Below the pieces are notes generated by a model. That model ran no database searches. It was not told where the DNA came from and was given only the letters and a program-made list of their open reading frames with translations. This document shows, piece after piece, positions 25,696 through 33,529 of a stretch of DNA of 64,000 bases. Position numbers and translations under genes: made by a program. Every line of letters begins with the position of its first letter. The stretch's first letter is position 1. Source of the stretch: CAJQQY01 sp045106765 (GTDB lineage: Bacteria; Bacteroidota; Bacteroidia; Chitinophagales; Saprospiraceae); the NCBI GenBank assembly GCA_045106765.1, contig JBGCFD010000072.1, positions 26,472-90,471 of the forward strand, in the 5' to 3' direction.

Positions 25696-28600
25696 CTAAT
25701 CAATGATAACTCTTTTCGTTATAACTCCCTGGTTTACAGTTAATTGCATAATGTAAATTCCATTGGTGAAATTTGCAACATTCATTTCAATTAACTCATC
25801 TCCATCGTTTAGAGTTTTTTCTAACAATACTTTCCCGTCGATAGAATAAAGTTGAATTTTATCTCCAGACTCAATTGGTAAATCCATTTTTACAAATAAA
25901 ATATCGCTAGTTGGATTTGGAAAAAGATTAACTTTTGCAACCAATTCTGGATCTTGGATTTCGGTCGTTACTTCTACTTGGAAAGTCGTGACACAACCAT
26001 TAACACCAGTTACTAATACCTCGTAATTTCCAGCAGGCAGACCAGTTGGATCTTCATCAGTTGAAACAATAACTCCATTCGATGTCCATTCAAATTGGAA
26101 AGGACCAGTTCCTGAGGTAATCGTAATTTCGATACTTCCATCACTATTTCCATCAGTCGCTGGAATGGAACTATCTAATTGAATCTCTATTTCAGGTACA
26201 GTTGATAAAGTGATGTCAAATGAGCAAGTTGTTACGTTGCCTGCTTGATCTGTATATTCAAAAACATTAGTTACTGTTCCAGCTGATAATTCACCGCCAG
26301 AAGGAATTCCACTAATTAAAATTGGATCACCAACACTACAGTTATCAATGACATCTCCTAAAGTATAATCAAGAATAATGACGGAATCACAACTTTCAAT
26401 TAATAAATCTGGTGGACAAGAAAAAGTAGCAAAGATGGAATCAGCTACGGTAATTATAGCGGTGTCAGATTGCATATTTCCACTTGCATCGATGGCAGTT
26501 AAAGTGACTGTGTTTTCTCCAAGAGTCGAGCAATCAAATTGAGAAATATCAATGCTTATGGAATCAATTCCGCAGTTGTCAGAACTTCCAATATTTATTT
26601 GATTAGGATCTATTTGAGCCATTCCCATATCGTCCAAATAGATCGTTACATTTTGAGTAATAATTGTTGGAGCTAAATCATCAATAATTGTTATGATAGC
26701 TTCCGCTGAATTAGAATTACCACTTGCATCCAAGACGGTCAGCATTACAGAGTTGTCTCCGATGTTCGAACAATCAAATTGCATGATACTTACATTCATC
26801 GAATCAATTCCACAATTATCCGAACTTCCATTATCAACTTGATTAGGTGCTAGAGTAGCAATTCCATTTTCATCTAAAGATAAAGTGATATTCTGTGTGA
26901 TTGCAGTTGGTGCTATTTCATCCAAAATAGTAACTATTGCCGTCTCTGTCGAAGTTGCGCCTTCTTCATCACTTACAGTTAAAGTAACCGTATTTTCACC
27001 TAAATCACTACAATCAAAATTATTCAAATCAATAAACAAAGTATCAATCCCACAATCGTCTGAACTTCCATTATTAATTTGAGTTACATCAATAGATGCT
27101 ATTCCAAGATCATTTAAGCTAACTGAAATATTTTGAGTAACCGCATTCGGTGGATTATTTCCCATCAGTACATCTACGAAGAATTGTTTGACACATCCAT
27201 TCGCATCAGTTACATTTACAGCATACGCTCCTGAATCAAGGTTGGCTAATGAATCAGCATTAGAACCATTGGCCCATTCGAAAGTGTAAGGAGAAGTTCC
27301 TCCAGTTGGATTTAAGTAAATAATTCCATTTTGCATTCCGCAGTTTGTATTGACTACGGTGGCATTGGCATCTACAGGATTAGGTTGGGAAATGTCATAA
27401 GTTTCAACAAATGAGCAATTGAAAAAATCCACAACCGTAACCGTATAGCTTCCTGCCATCAAATTAGTTATGACAGAATCCATGCTTCCAGTACTCCATT
27501 GATAAGTATAAGGTGCATTTCCGCCAGAAGGTATTATTGTCGCAGTTCCATCATTTCCAGCAGGGCAAGAAACCATTGTAGATGAAGGATTAGAAGTTAA
27601 AATATTAGCATTTAAATTAATGGTAATACTATCTTCAACAATACATTGATTCACATCATTGACAGTTACATAATAAGTTCCTGGTGTTAAGTTTTCAATT
27701 TCAGGAGTAGTTGCTCCTGTGCTCCATGCATAGAAAAAAGGTTGAGTACCTCCAGACACAACAACGTTAGCTGTTCCATCATCAGACCCATTGCAAACAG
27801 AAGAACCAAAAGTGAACGTCTCCAAAATTTCAGGTTCATTGACGGTTACACTTCCAATTCCAGTACAACCTGTTGCATCTGTAATTGTAGCAAAGTAAGT
27901 TCCAGCTCCTAATGAGTCAATAAAACTTCCTGTAGCACCATTATTCCAAACGTAAGTATAGCCAGGATTCCCACCAAAAGCATCGGCAAAAATACTCCCA
28001 TTGCTTTCTCCATTACAAGTAACATTTCCAATACCTTGAACATTTAAAGTAATAGGAGAGGGACTATCCACATTGGTTTCAGAAGAACTAGTACATCCAT
28101 TTGTATCTGTTACTGTAACAGAATATGGACCAGCTAAAACATTGGTAATGTTTTGCGTCGTTGCTCCATTGGACCAATTAAAAGTATAACCTCCTGCTCC
28201 TCCCCAAACATCTAAAGTGACACTTCCATCCATTCCTCCAGGACAAGAAGTGGAGCTTGGAGATGGATTGGAATTAACTTCAATGGGTTGATCTAAGAAT
28301 ACAGCACTTGAAATAGCTTCACAACCATTTATATCAGTAACGGTAACTACGTAATTTCCAGTTGATAAATTTGTAGCAGTTTGAACGGAATCACCATTTG
28401 ACCAAGCATATGAAAAAGGGAAAGAACCTCCTGAGACATTTGCTGTGGCACTTCCACTAGTTCCACCTTCACAGCCAACTATTGCCTGTGCGGTAACGAT
28501 TAAAGAATCAGGTGAAGTAATCATAAAATCATCGCTTGCAGTTGCCCCTGTGGCATCTGTAACAGTCATATTGTAATTTCCTTGGGGCAAATTGGAAGAA

Positions 28601-29094
28601 GTACTTGTCGTATCACCATTGCTCCATAAATATTGAAAAGGCATCATTCCATTGGTCACTTGTGCAACTGCATTTCCTGTGCTATCACCATAACAACCAA
28701 CTCCTAAGGTGGAGACTTCAACTTCCAAAACAGACATTCCTGCGTTTAAGGTAACTGTTCCTATTTCTTGACAGCCTAATATATCTGTCACAGAAACGGT
28801 ATATGTTCCAATACCTAAATTATTGAGGCTAGAAATTGTTGCTCCATTTGACCAAGAATAAGTATATGGAGAGAAACCTCCCACCGTCAAAGTTGAAATT
28901 GAACCGTTCATACAACTCATACAACTTGGGTTGGTTTCAGCTAGAAATAAAGAAAAGCTAACTTCACTTTTAGATAAAACTTCTTTATCATCAGAAAGCT
29001 CCGTCGTTTTATTTTTTTCCATAGAAAAAAGAAATGCTGGAAAAGAAAAAAGAAAAACTAAAAGCATTAGTTCCTTAGTAGAAATTAATTTCAT
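25696..29094 (-). CDS. SprB-repeat surface adhesin with HYR-like repeats and T9SS type A tail
   Basis: An 1132-residue secreted protein. After a signal peptide (about 1-24) come eight SprB repeats of about 70 residues (to about 650), each built on the pattern GG..PYTY.WSNG.TT....NL..G.Y.VTVTD..GC. Three HYR-like repeats of about 83 residues follow, sharing SLDENGIA-type starts and DNCGID / QFDCSNLGENTVTLT cores. A fourth HYR-like segment and a ninth SprB-like repeat precede the type A tail (VNLFPNPTSDILF to GVITKRVIID). SprB repeats occur in the gliding adhesin SprB and many surface proteins, so adhesion is likely. Paired Cys in each repeat suggest disulphides. Alone in its transcript. Confidence 0.88.
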   Translation of the reverse strand: MKLISTKELMLLVFLFSFPAFLFSMEKNKTTELSDDKEVLSKSEVSFSLFLAETNPSCMSCMNGSISTLTVGGFSPYTYSWSNGATISSLNNLGIGTYTVSVTDILGCQEIGTVTLNAGMSVLEVEVSTLGVGCYGDSTGNAVAQVTNGMMPFQYLWSNGDTTSTSSNLPQGNYNMTVTDATGATASDDFMITSPDSLIVTAQAIVGCEGGTSGSATANVSGGSFPFSYAWSNGDSVQTATNLSTGNYVVTVTDINGCEAISSAVFLDQPIEVNSNPSPSSTSCPGGMDGSVTLDVWGGAGGYTFNWSNGATTQNITNVLAGPYSVTVTDTNGCTSSSETNVDSPSPITLNVQGIGNVTCNGESNGSIFADAFGGNPGYTYVWNNGATGSFIDSLGAGTYFATITDATGCTGIGSVTVNEPEILETFTFGSSVCNGSDDGTANVVVSGGTQPFFYAWSTGATTPEIENLTPGTYYVTVNDVNQCIVEDSITINLNANILTSNPSSTMVSCPAGNDGTATIIPSGGNAPYTYQWSTGSMDSVITNLMAGSYTVTVVDFFNCSFVETYDISQPNPVDANATVVNTNCGMQNGIIYLNPTGGTSPYTFEWANGSNADSLANLDSGAYAVNVTDANGCVKQFFVDVLMGNNPPNAVTQNISVSLNDLGIASIDVTQINNGSSDDCGIDTLFIDLNNFDCSDLGENTVTLTVSDEEGATSTETAIVTILDEIAPTAITQNITLSLDENGIATLAPNQVDNGSSDNCGIDSMNVSIMQFDCSNIGDNSVMLTVLDASGNSNSAEAIITIIDDLAPTIITQNVTIYLDDMGMAQIDPNQINIGSSDNCGIDSISIDISQFDCSTLGENTVTLTAIDASGNMQSDTAIITVADSIFATFSCPPDLLIESCDSVIILDYTLGDVIDNCSVGDPILISGIPSGGELSAGTVTNVFEYTDQAGNVTTCSFDITLSTVPEIEIQLDSSIPATDGNSDGSIEITITSGTGPFQFEWTSNGVIVSTDEDPTGLPAGNYEVLVTGVNGCVTTFQVEVTTEIQDPELVAKVNLFPNPTSDILFVKMDLPIESGDKIQLYSIDGKVLLEKTLNDGDELIEMNVANFTNGIYIMQLTVNQGVITKRVIID

Positions 29095-29271
29095 AATTAA
29101 CTATTTGGATTAAAAAAATAAGATTAAAATTTATAAAACGGCTAGGGGAACAGGATTAAAGATGGGGAGAATTATAGAAGAAAAATAGATTGTTTTAAAA
29201 ATGTAAAATTAAAAATAATTAAGTAGGAAAAGGAATGAATTGAATTTTTATATCAATCCTAAATAATTCCC

Positions 29272-29279
29272 TAATTTTG
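29272..29279 (+). promoter_or_regulatory. Candidate -7 element for the potassium-channel gene
   Basis: TAATTTTG matches the Bacteroidota TAnnTTTG consensus, 26 bases before the ATG at 29306. No -33 TTG at the usual spacing, so support is moderate; such a motif arises by chance about once in 1.5 kb here. Confidence 0.3.
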
Positions 29280-29305
29280 ATTTTTTTATAGAAAATAGTA
29301 CAAAT

Positions 29306-29623
29306 ATGGTATTCATAAGAACTCTAGTCAATTTTTTGCAAGATCCAGAATATAGAGATTTATTGGGAACTACTCTTTTTATTCTCTTTTTAGGTACTAT
29401 GGCTTATCATCATTTAGAAGGATGGGGATATCTAGACTCGCTCTATTTTTCGATAATTACTTTAACTACTGTTGGTTATGGAGACTTTTCTCCTCAAACT
29501 ACAGGAGGCAAAATGTTTACCATCTTTTATATCTTTCTTGGAATTGGGATTATTTTGGCTTTTATCAATACGCTTTATAATCATTTTGAAAAAGAACAGC
29601 AGCGAAAAAAGGAAAATAAATAA
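29306..29623 (+). CDS. Two-TM potassium channel subunit
   Basis: A 105-residue protein of the KcsA/MthK-type pore fold. The outer helix is at about 18-37, the pore helix near 43-53, and the selectivity filter at 55-60 (TVGYGD) in ITLTTVGYGDFSP. The inner helix follows at about 68-92, then a short Glu/Lys tail. There is no RCK or other regulatory domain, so it resembles the bare channels of the Ion_trans_2 family, gated perhaps by partner proteins. A terminator lies 45 bases beyond the stop. Confidence 0.9.
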   Translation: MVFIRTLVNFLQDPEYRDLLGTTLFILFLGTMAYHHLEGWGYLDSLYFSIITLTTVGYGDFSPQTTGGKMFTIFYIFLGIGIILAFINTLYNHFEKEQQRKKENK

Positions 29624-29668
29624 GAAAGTTTTTCACTCATATTTTCTGATTGGCTAATATCATTCAAA

Positions 29669-29704
29669 AAAAAACCGAAATGTAATATCACATTTCGGTT
29701 TTTT
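29669..29704. terminator. Bidirectional terminator
   Basis: AAAAAACCGAAATGT (29669-29683) pairs perfectly with ACATTTCGGTTTTTT (29690-29704). It lies between the convergent channel gene and the lipoprotein gene and can serve both strands. Confidence 0.85.
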
Positions 29705-29725
29705 ATTTGTCTAAAAAAAGATAGA

Positions 29726-30082
29726 TTAATTGTCAGGAGCACCAGCATCTATCCAACATTGAAATTGATCCAACTGAGTTTGAGTTAAAGGATCGCCTGC
29801 TTTAGGCATCGTCATATTAGTAATGACTTCTAACTCCAAAGTTCCATCTTTTGCTCTTGTTTCTATACCCGCATAGGTGGTATAATCTCCATTGACAGAA
29901 GCAACATCATGACAACCAGAAGTGGTACAACTATTATTAAGGATAGTAGCAATTGTCGTAGAGTATTTTACGGTATCGCAATCTAAGTTGCTACCTCCTC
30001 CATCATCATCATCTTTTTTACAAGAGGCAACTGCAATAAGTCCCGTAATAAATAGGAAAAAGAGAAATTTACTTTTATTCAT
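29726..30082 (-). CDS. Small lipoprotein with a cytochrome c-like CX4CH site
   Basis: A 118-residue lipoprotein: signal peptide ending in AVAS with Cys21 as the lipid anchor, then an acidic spacer (DDDDGGG). The globular part has Cys52, Cys57 and His58 in NNSCTTSGCHD, and Met92 in TNMTMPKAG as a possible second iron ligand. This pattern, with the closing QFQCWIDAGAPDN, is shared by many Bacteroidota proteins annotated as cytochrome c-like. The spacing between cysteines is four, not the canonical two of CXXCH, so haem binding is uncertain. Sits opposite PorP/SprF across a shared promoter region. Confidence 0.8.
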   Translation of the reverse strand: MNKSKFLFFLFITGLIAVASCKKDDDDGGGSNLDCDTVKYSTTIATILNNSCTTSGCHDVASVNGDYTTYAGIETRAKDGTLELEVITNMTMPKAGDPLTQTQLDQFQCWIDAGAPDN

Positions 30083-30304
30083 TGTGCTTATATTTATATT
30101 ATTAGAATAATGCGCCTAAAGTAATAATTTTTCTTGAAAAAATAGATTTCGGTTCAATTCTTGAATCTTTAATATTCTTCAACAGCTTACCATCAAAATT
30201 TAAATAAATCTTTCCCTCCCAACCAGATTATCTTCTCAATTGCCATTTTTTAACAAATAATAAACCTTGGAAAAGACCGTTGAGAAAATGTCTAATTCAT
30301 TCCT

Positions 30305-30312
30305 TACTTTTG
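30305..30312 (+). promoter_or_regulatory. Candidate -7 element for the PorP/SprF gene
   Basis: TACTTTTG fits TAnnTTTG, with a TTG 22 bases upstream as a possible -33. It lies 30 bases before the ATG at 30342 and inside the longer open frame, supporting the inner start. Confidence 0.4.
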
Positions 30313-30341
30313 CGTTCTTAAAATTTTATTTAAAATCGATT

Positions 30342-31397
30342 ATGAAGCAATTTTATATTTTTATTCTAGCGATATTCTTCTTGGTTGATTTGTCTGCTCA
30401 AGACAAACATTTTTCTCAATTTTATTCTTCTCCCTTGACACTCAATCCAGCATTGACGGGGGCTTATAATGGAAGGTATCGTTTTTCAACTATTTATCGG
30501 GATCAATGGAGACGAGTGATTGATTCACCTTTTCGGACTTTTGCAACGGAATTAGATGTTCGGTTTAAAGTAAAAAGTAATTCTCAATATAAAGATGCAG
30601 CCGCAGTTGGGTTGGTATTTTTTCGAGATAAAGTTAGTGGTATTGATTTTGGAACCCAACAAATTGCGATTTCGGGTGCCTATCATAAAGGGCTAGATTA
30701 TGATAAGAAGCAATTTCTGACTATTGGATTTCAAGGAGCTCTTTCTCAACGAAATGTGAATTATGAGCAACTTACTTTTGCCGATCAATTCAATGGATTA
30801 GATGGATATACTTTTGATACGGATGAAGATTTACCAGTCAATAATTTTTCTTATGGAGATTTATCGGTAGGAATTAATTATGCATTTACGCCTAAGGCGA
30901 GGAAATCATTTTATGCCGGTTTTGCCATGCATCATATCACTCAACCTGAAATTTCTTTTTACAAAGATGAGGTTGATGCTGATGGTGAGAGTTTTGCTTC
31001 TGAAAAATTATATGCTAGATATTCTACTCAACTTAGTGCGGAACTTCCAGCGAGTGATATGCTTTCATTTTTACCAAGAGTTTTAGTAGCTAAGCAAGGG
31101 CCACATTTGGAAATAAATGCAGGAGCAAATGTTCGATTTATGTTAAATGACTATTCTAATAATTCATTTTATGTTGGTGGTTGGTTTCGACCAGTTGCGA
31201 ATGAAGAGAATAATTTAGGAATAGATGCTTTGGTTTTGATGGCAGGTTTACAAAAAGGAAGTTTCTTATTTGGTGTGAGTTATGATGCGAATTTTCAAGA
31301 TTTGACTAATTATCACCAAGGGCAAGGGGCATTTGAATTGTCTATTAGTTACTTTGGAGATTTTGAAAATGATAGTGTTTTGTGTCCTCGATTTTAG
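30342..31397 (+). CDS. PorP/SprF-family type IX secretion outer-membrane protein
   Basis: A protein of about 351 residues. The open frame extends 25 codons further upstream, but the start at 30342 is chosen because it begins the signal peptide (MKQFYIFILAIFFLVDLSAQ) and lies downstream of a TACTTTTG element. Family signature: HFSQFYSSPLTLNPALTGAYNG, RFSTIYRDQWR and FRTFATELD; then a barrel of about 14 strands ending in FELSISYFG. PorP/SprF proteins anchor or export T9SS cargo with type B (CHU_C) tails. Usually next to such cargo; here it is alone, with the nearest type B cargo 23 kb away. Convergent with the VTC gene. Confidence 0.92.
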   Translation: MKQFYIFILAIFFLVDLSAQDKHFSQFYSSPLTLNPALTGAYNGRYRFSTIYRDQWRRVIDSPFRTFATELDVRFKVKSNSQYKDAAAVGLVFFRDKVSGIDFGTQQIAISGAYHKGLDYDKKQFLTIGFQGALSQRNVNYEQLTFADQFNGLDGYTFDTDEDLPVNNFSYGDLSVGINYAFTPKARKSFYAGFAMHHITQPEISFYKDEVDADGESFASEKLYARYSTQLSAELPASDMLSFLPRVLVAKQGPHLEINAGANVRFMLNDYSNNSFYVGGWFRPVANEENNLGIDALVLMAGLQKGSFLFGVSYDANFQDLTNYHQGQGAFELSISYFGDFENDSVLCPRF

Positions 31398-31413
31398 AAC
31401 ACCACGTAGTTGA

Positions 31414-31500
31414 TTTTTTTACCACATAGGCACATCGAGAACATAGGTTTTTTATCAAAAAATAAAATTTATGTTTTCGATGTGCCTATGTGGTAAAAAA
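31414..31500. terminator. Long near-perfect inverted repeat, bidirectional terminator or repeat element
   Basis: The 25-base arm at 31421-31445 (ACCACATAGGCACATCGAGA onward) pairs with 31470-31494 with one mismatch. The stem is flanked by seven T on the left (31414-31420) and six A on the right, and the loop carries further T-run/A-run pairing. It fills the space between convergent genes. The CACATAGGCACAT core looks like one of a family of dispersed elements. Confidence 0.75.
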
Positions 31501-32136
31501 TTAACCATTAACCAATTCAATTCCACTCACATATTTTGAGCTCTTTGTCATTCGAAAAGGGAAATGTTGAGTGATCCGATCTGTTGCTAAATCTAGCGTC
31601 TCATCATATTTTAATTCCATCACAACTTCCTCATTTTCAATTTGATATCTATTGAATTTTGAGTTGTTTAGCAAAGAGAAATAACGTAATTTTCGATCAA
31701 GTGTAATTCGAAACTTGCCATCAGGTGTTCCAAAATAAGATCGATGGTATGAATTTAATAAAGTAGGAAAGAGTGGAACTTTTGCTTCCGAAAGATTTTG
31801 AATTTCTTTAAGTGTGAAATTAAGATTAGATAATTGGAAAGGAGAAATCGGATGAGAAATTTTATCTCCAAGTTGATTTGATTTGATTTTTATTTCAAAA
31901 ACAGGTTTTTCAATTGCCTGTAAATTTTCACTATACCAACGAACTCTGAATTTTTTTCGCTCCGCAATTCCCATCACATTTTCTTTGAATGTTGTCCAAT
32001 CCGAAGTATCAAAATAAATATTATTGACTTGTCGATCTGGAAATATTTTTCGAAAACCAGCAGGATGTAATCGAATAGATTGCTCGACTAAGGAATAGCT
32101 AAGATTTTCTATTTTATATTTTCGCTCGTATCGCAT
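31501..32136 (-). CDS. VTC-domain protein (polyphosphate polymerase-like)
   Basis: A 211-residue cytosolic protein of the VTC family (triphosphate tunnel metalloenzyme fold). Visible features: the opening ERKYKIE, the conserved VNNIYFDTSDWTTF with the basic RKKFRVRWY that follows, KPVFEIKIK and the later FRITLDRKLRYFS and VVMELKYD. The alternating E/K/R residues on tunnel strands are those that bind phosphate and metal. Yeast Vtc4 makes polyphosphate; bacterial members are often near membrane partners that are absent here. No signal. 126 bases after ribBA, separated by a large hairpin. Confidence 0.85.
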   Translation of the reverse strand: MRYERKYKIENLSYSLVEQSIRLHPAGFRKIFPDRQVNNIYFDTSDWTTFKENVMGIAERKKFRVRWYSENLQAIEKPVFEIKIKSNQLGDKISHPISPFQLSNLNFTLKEIQNLSEAKVPLFPTLLNSYHRSYFGTPDGKFRITLDRKLRYFSLLNNSKFNRYQIENEEVVMELKYDETLDLATDRITQHFPFRMTKSSKYVSGIELVNG

Positions 32137-32180
32137 TGTTAGTTGACCAGTTAATGAGGAAACAGATTAATTAATCATCC

Positions 32181-32256
32181 GATTAGTTAAATTGTTGATT
32201 AGGTAATCGGGGAATTAGGAAAGCACCTGATTACCTAATCAATTGTTAAACTAATC
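32181..32256 (-). repeat. Hairpin of the TTACCTAATCAA family
   Basis: GATTAGTTAAATTGTTGATT onward (32181-32208) pairs with 32229-32256 over 28 positions, with a central mismatched block but perfect 8- and 12-base ends. Lies between ribBA and the VTC gene, both minus strand. Related sequence occurs at 49314-49375 and near 25690. Confidence 0.55.
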
Positions 32257-32262
32257 AACTAA

Positions 32263-33420
32263 TTAATAACCAACATTTTCAACGATTTCCAAACCGTATC
32301 CAATCAAACCAATTCTTCTTTTTGGACTATTCGTGATGAGTCTAATTTTGGTAACATTTAATTCTCGAAGGATTTGAGCACCGACACCGTAGTCTCTTTG
32401 TTCCATACTTTGAGTTCCTTCGCCGAGTGTTTTTTCGCCAGTTTCCTTTTCTCTTTTTATTTCTTTTAAATAATTCAACAAAGAATCATCTTCATGATTA
32501 TGACGCATGTAAAGCAACATTCCTTGTCCTTCTTTTTCGATCATTTCCAAAGATCGTTGCAATTGTGATCCATAGCCTTTGAATAAAGTTCCTAAAATAT
32601 CGCCAGTATTTGTGGAAGAGTGAACTCTAATTAAAACTGGATCATCAATTTTCCATTCTCCTTTTTTGATCGCCAAATGAGTATCGCCAGTAGTCACTTG
32701 AGTAAATGCTACGACTTCAAAATCACCAAATTTTGTTGATAATTCTACTTCCAACTCCTTTTTAATAATTCGCTCTGTTCGCATTCGATAAGCCACCAGA
32801 TCTTTGATGCTAATCAATTTTAAATCAAACCTTTTGGCAATATCAATCAATTCTGGTAATCTCGCCATCGTTCCATCTTCATTCAAAATTTCTACTAAAA
32901 CACCTGCGGGATAGAAACCTGAAATTTTAGCTAAATCAATTGCAGCTTCGGTATGACCAGTTCGACGAAGTACTCCGCCAGATTTTGCTCGCAATGGAAA
33001 AATATGTCCAGGTCTGGCAAAATCAGTACTTTTTGTGTCAGGATTTATCATAGCTTTAATTCCTGTAGAGCGATCATAAGCTGAAATTCCAGTTGTACAT
33101 CCTTGTCCAATCAAATCGATAGAAACGGTAAAAGCCGTTTCATGTAAAGCAGTATTTGATCTTACCATCATTGGTAAATCCAATTCATCTGCACGATTTT
33201 CATCGATTGGTGTACAAATCAAACCTCTCCCGTGGGTCGCCATAAAATTGATAATTTCGGGAGTGATGCACTCTGCAGCACAAATAAAATCACCTTCATT
33301 TTCACGATCTTCATCATCTACAACGATGATAACTTTACCTGCCTTGATATCAGCGATAGCTTCTTCAATGGTATTTAGATTGGTACTTTTGGATTCTGAT
33401 TGATACTCTGACATTATCAT
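32263..33420 (-). CDS. ribB: RibBA-type protein: 3,4-dihydroxybutanone-phosphate synthase with a degenerate GTP cyclohydrolase II domain
   Basis: A 385-residue protein for riboflavin synthesis. The N-terminal 210 residues are a complete DHBP synthase (VDDEDRENEGDFICAAE; ATHGRGLI; GGVLRRTGHTEAAIDL), which converts ribulose-5-phosphate. The C-terminal 170 residues align with GTP cyclohydrolase II, but the three zinc cysteines are absent: HSECLTGD is replaced by HSSTNTGD, and RCDCG by FKGYG. The second half is therefore unlikely to open GTP, and a separate RibA should exist. Similar loss occurs, to my memory, in other Bacteroidota. ATGs at 33420 and 33414 are both possible. Precedes the VTC gene, divided by a hairpin. 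Confidence 0.93.
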   Translation of the reverse strand: MIMSEYQSESKSTNLNTIEEAIADIKAGKVIIVVDDEDRENEGDFICAAECITPEIINFMATHGRGLICTPIDENRADELDLPMMVRSNTALHETAFTVSIDLIGQGCTTGISAYDRSTGIKAMINPDTKSTDFARPGHIFPLRAKSGGVLRRTGHTEAAIDLAKISGFYPAGVLVEILNEDGTMARLPELIDIAKRFDLKLISIKDLVAYRMRTERIIKKELEVELSTKFGDFEVVAFTQVTTGDTHLAIKKGEWKIDDPVLIRVHSSTNTGDILGTLFKGYGSQLQRSLEMIEKEGQGMLLYMRHNHEDDSLLNYLKEIKREKETGEKTLGEGTQSMEQRDYGVGAQILRELNVTKIRLITNSPKRRIGLIGYGLEIVENVGY

Positions 33421-33493
33421 ATTTTATGGTTTAATTTTTTTTGCAAGTTCTATTTTTGATTCTGTAAAATTGTTAAACGGTTATAAAAACGTT

Positions 33494-33529
33494 AGATGTT
33501 GAAGGTTTTACGTCTAGCATTCAACGTCT
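33494..33529 (-). repeat. Short inverted repeat that supplies the stop codon of the GT4 gene
   Basis: AGATGTTGAA (33494-33503) pairs with TTCAACGTCT (33520-33529) with one G-U. The GT4 reading frame ends inside it. The GAYGTTGAASGTTTTACG stretch recurs at about 53499-53516, 16 of 18 bases identical, in an intergenic region. Confidence 0.45.

Noticed and set aside
25696..29094. DNA-level tandem repeats in the SprB gene as a mobile or unstable element
   Set aside because: Repeats are at protein level (about 70 residues) with divergent DNA; they are ordinary domain duplications.
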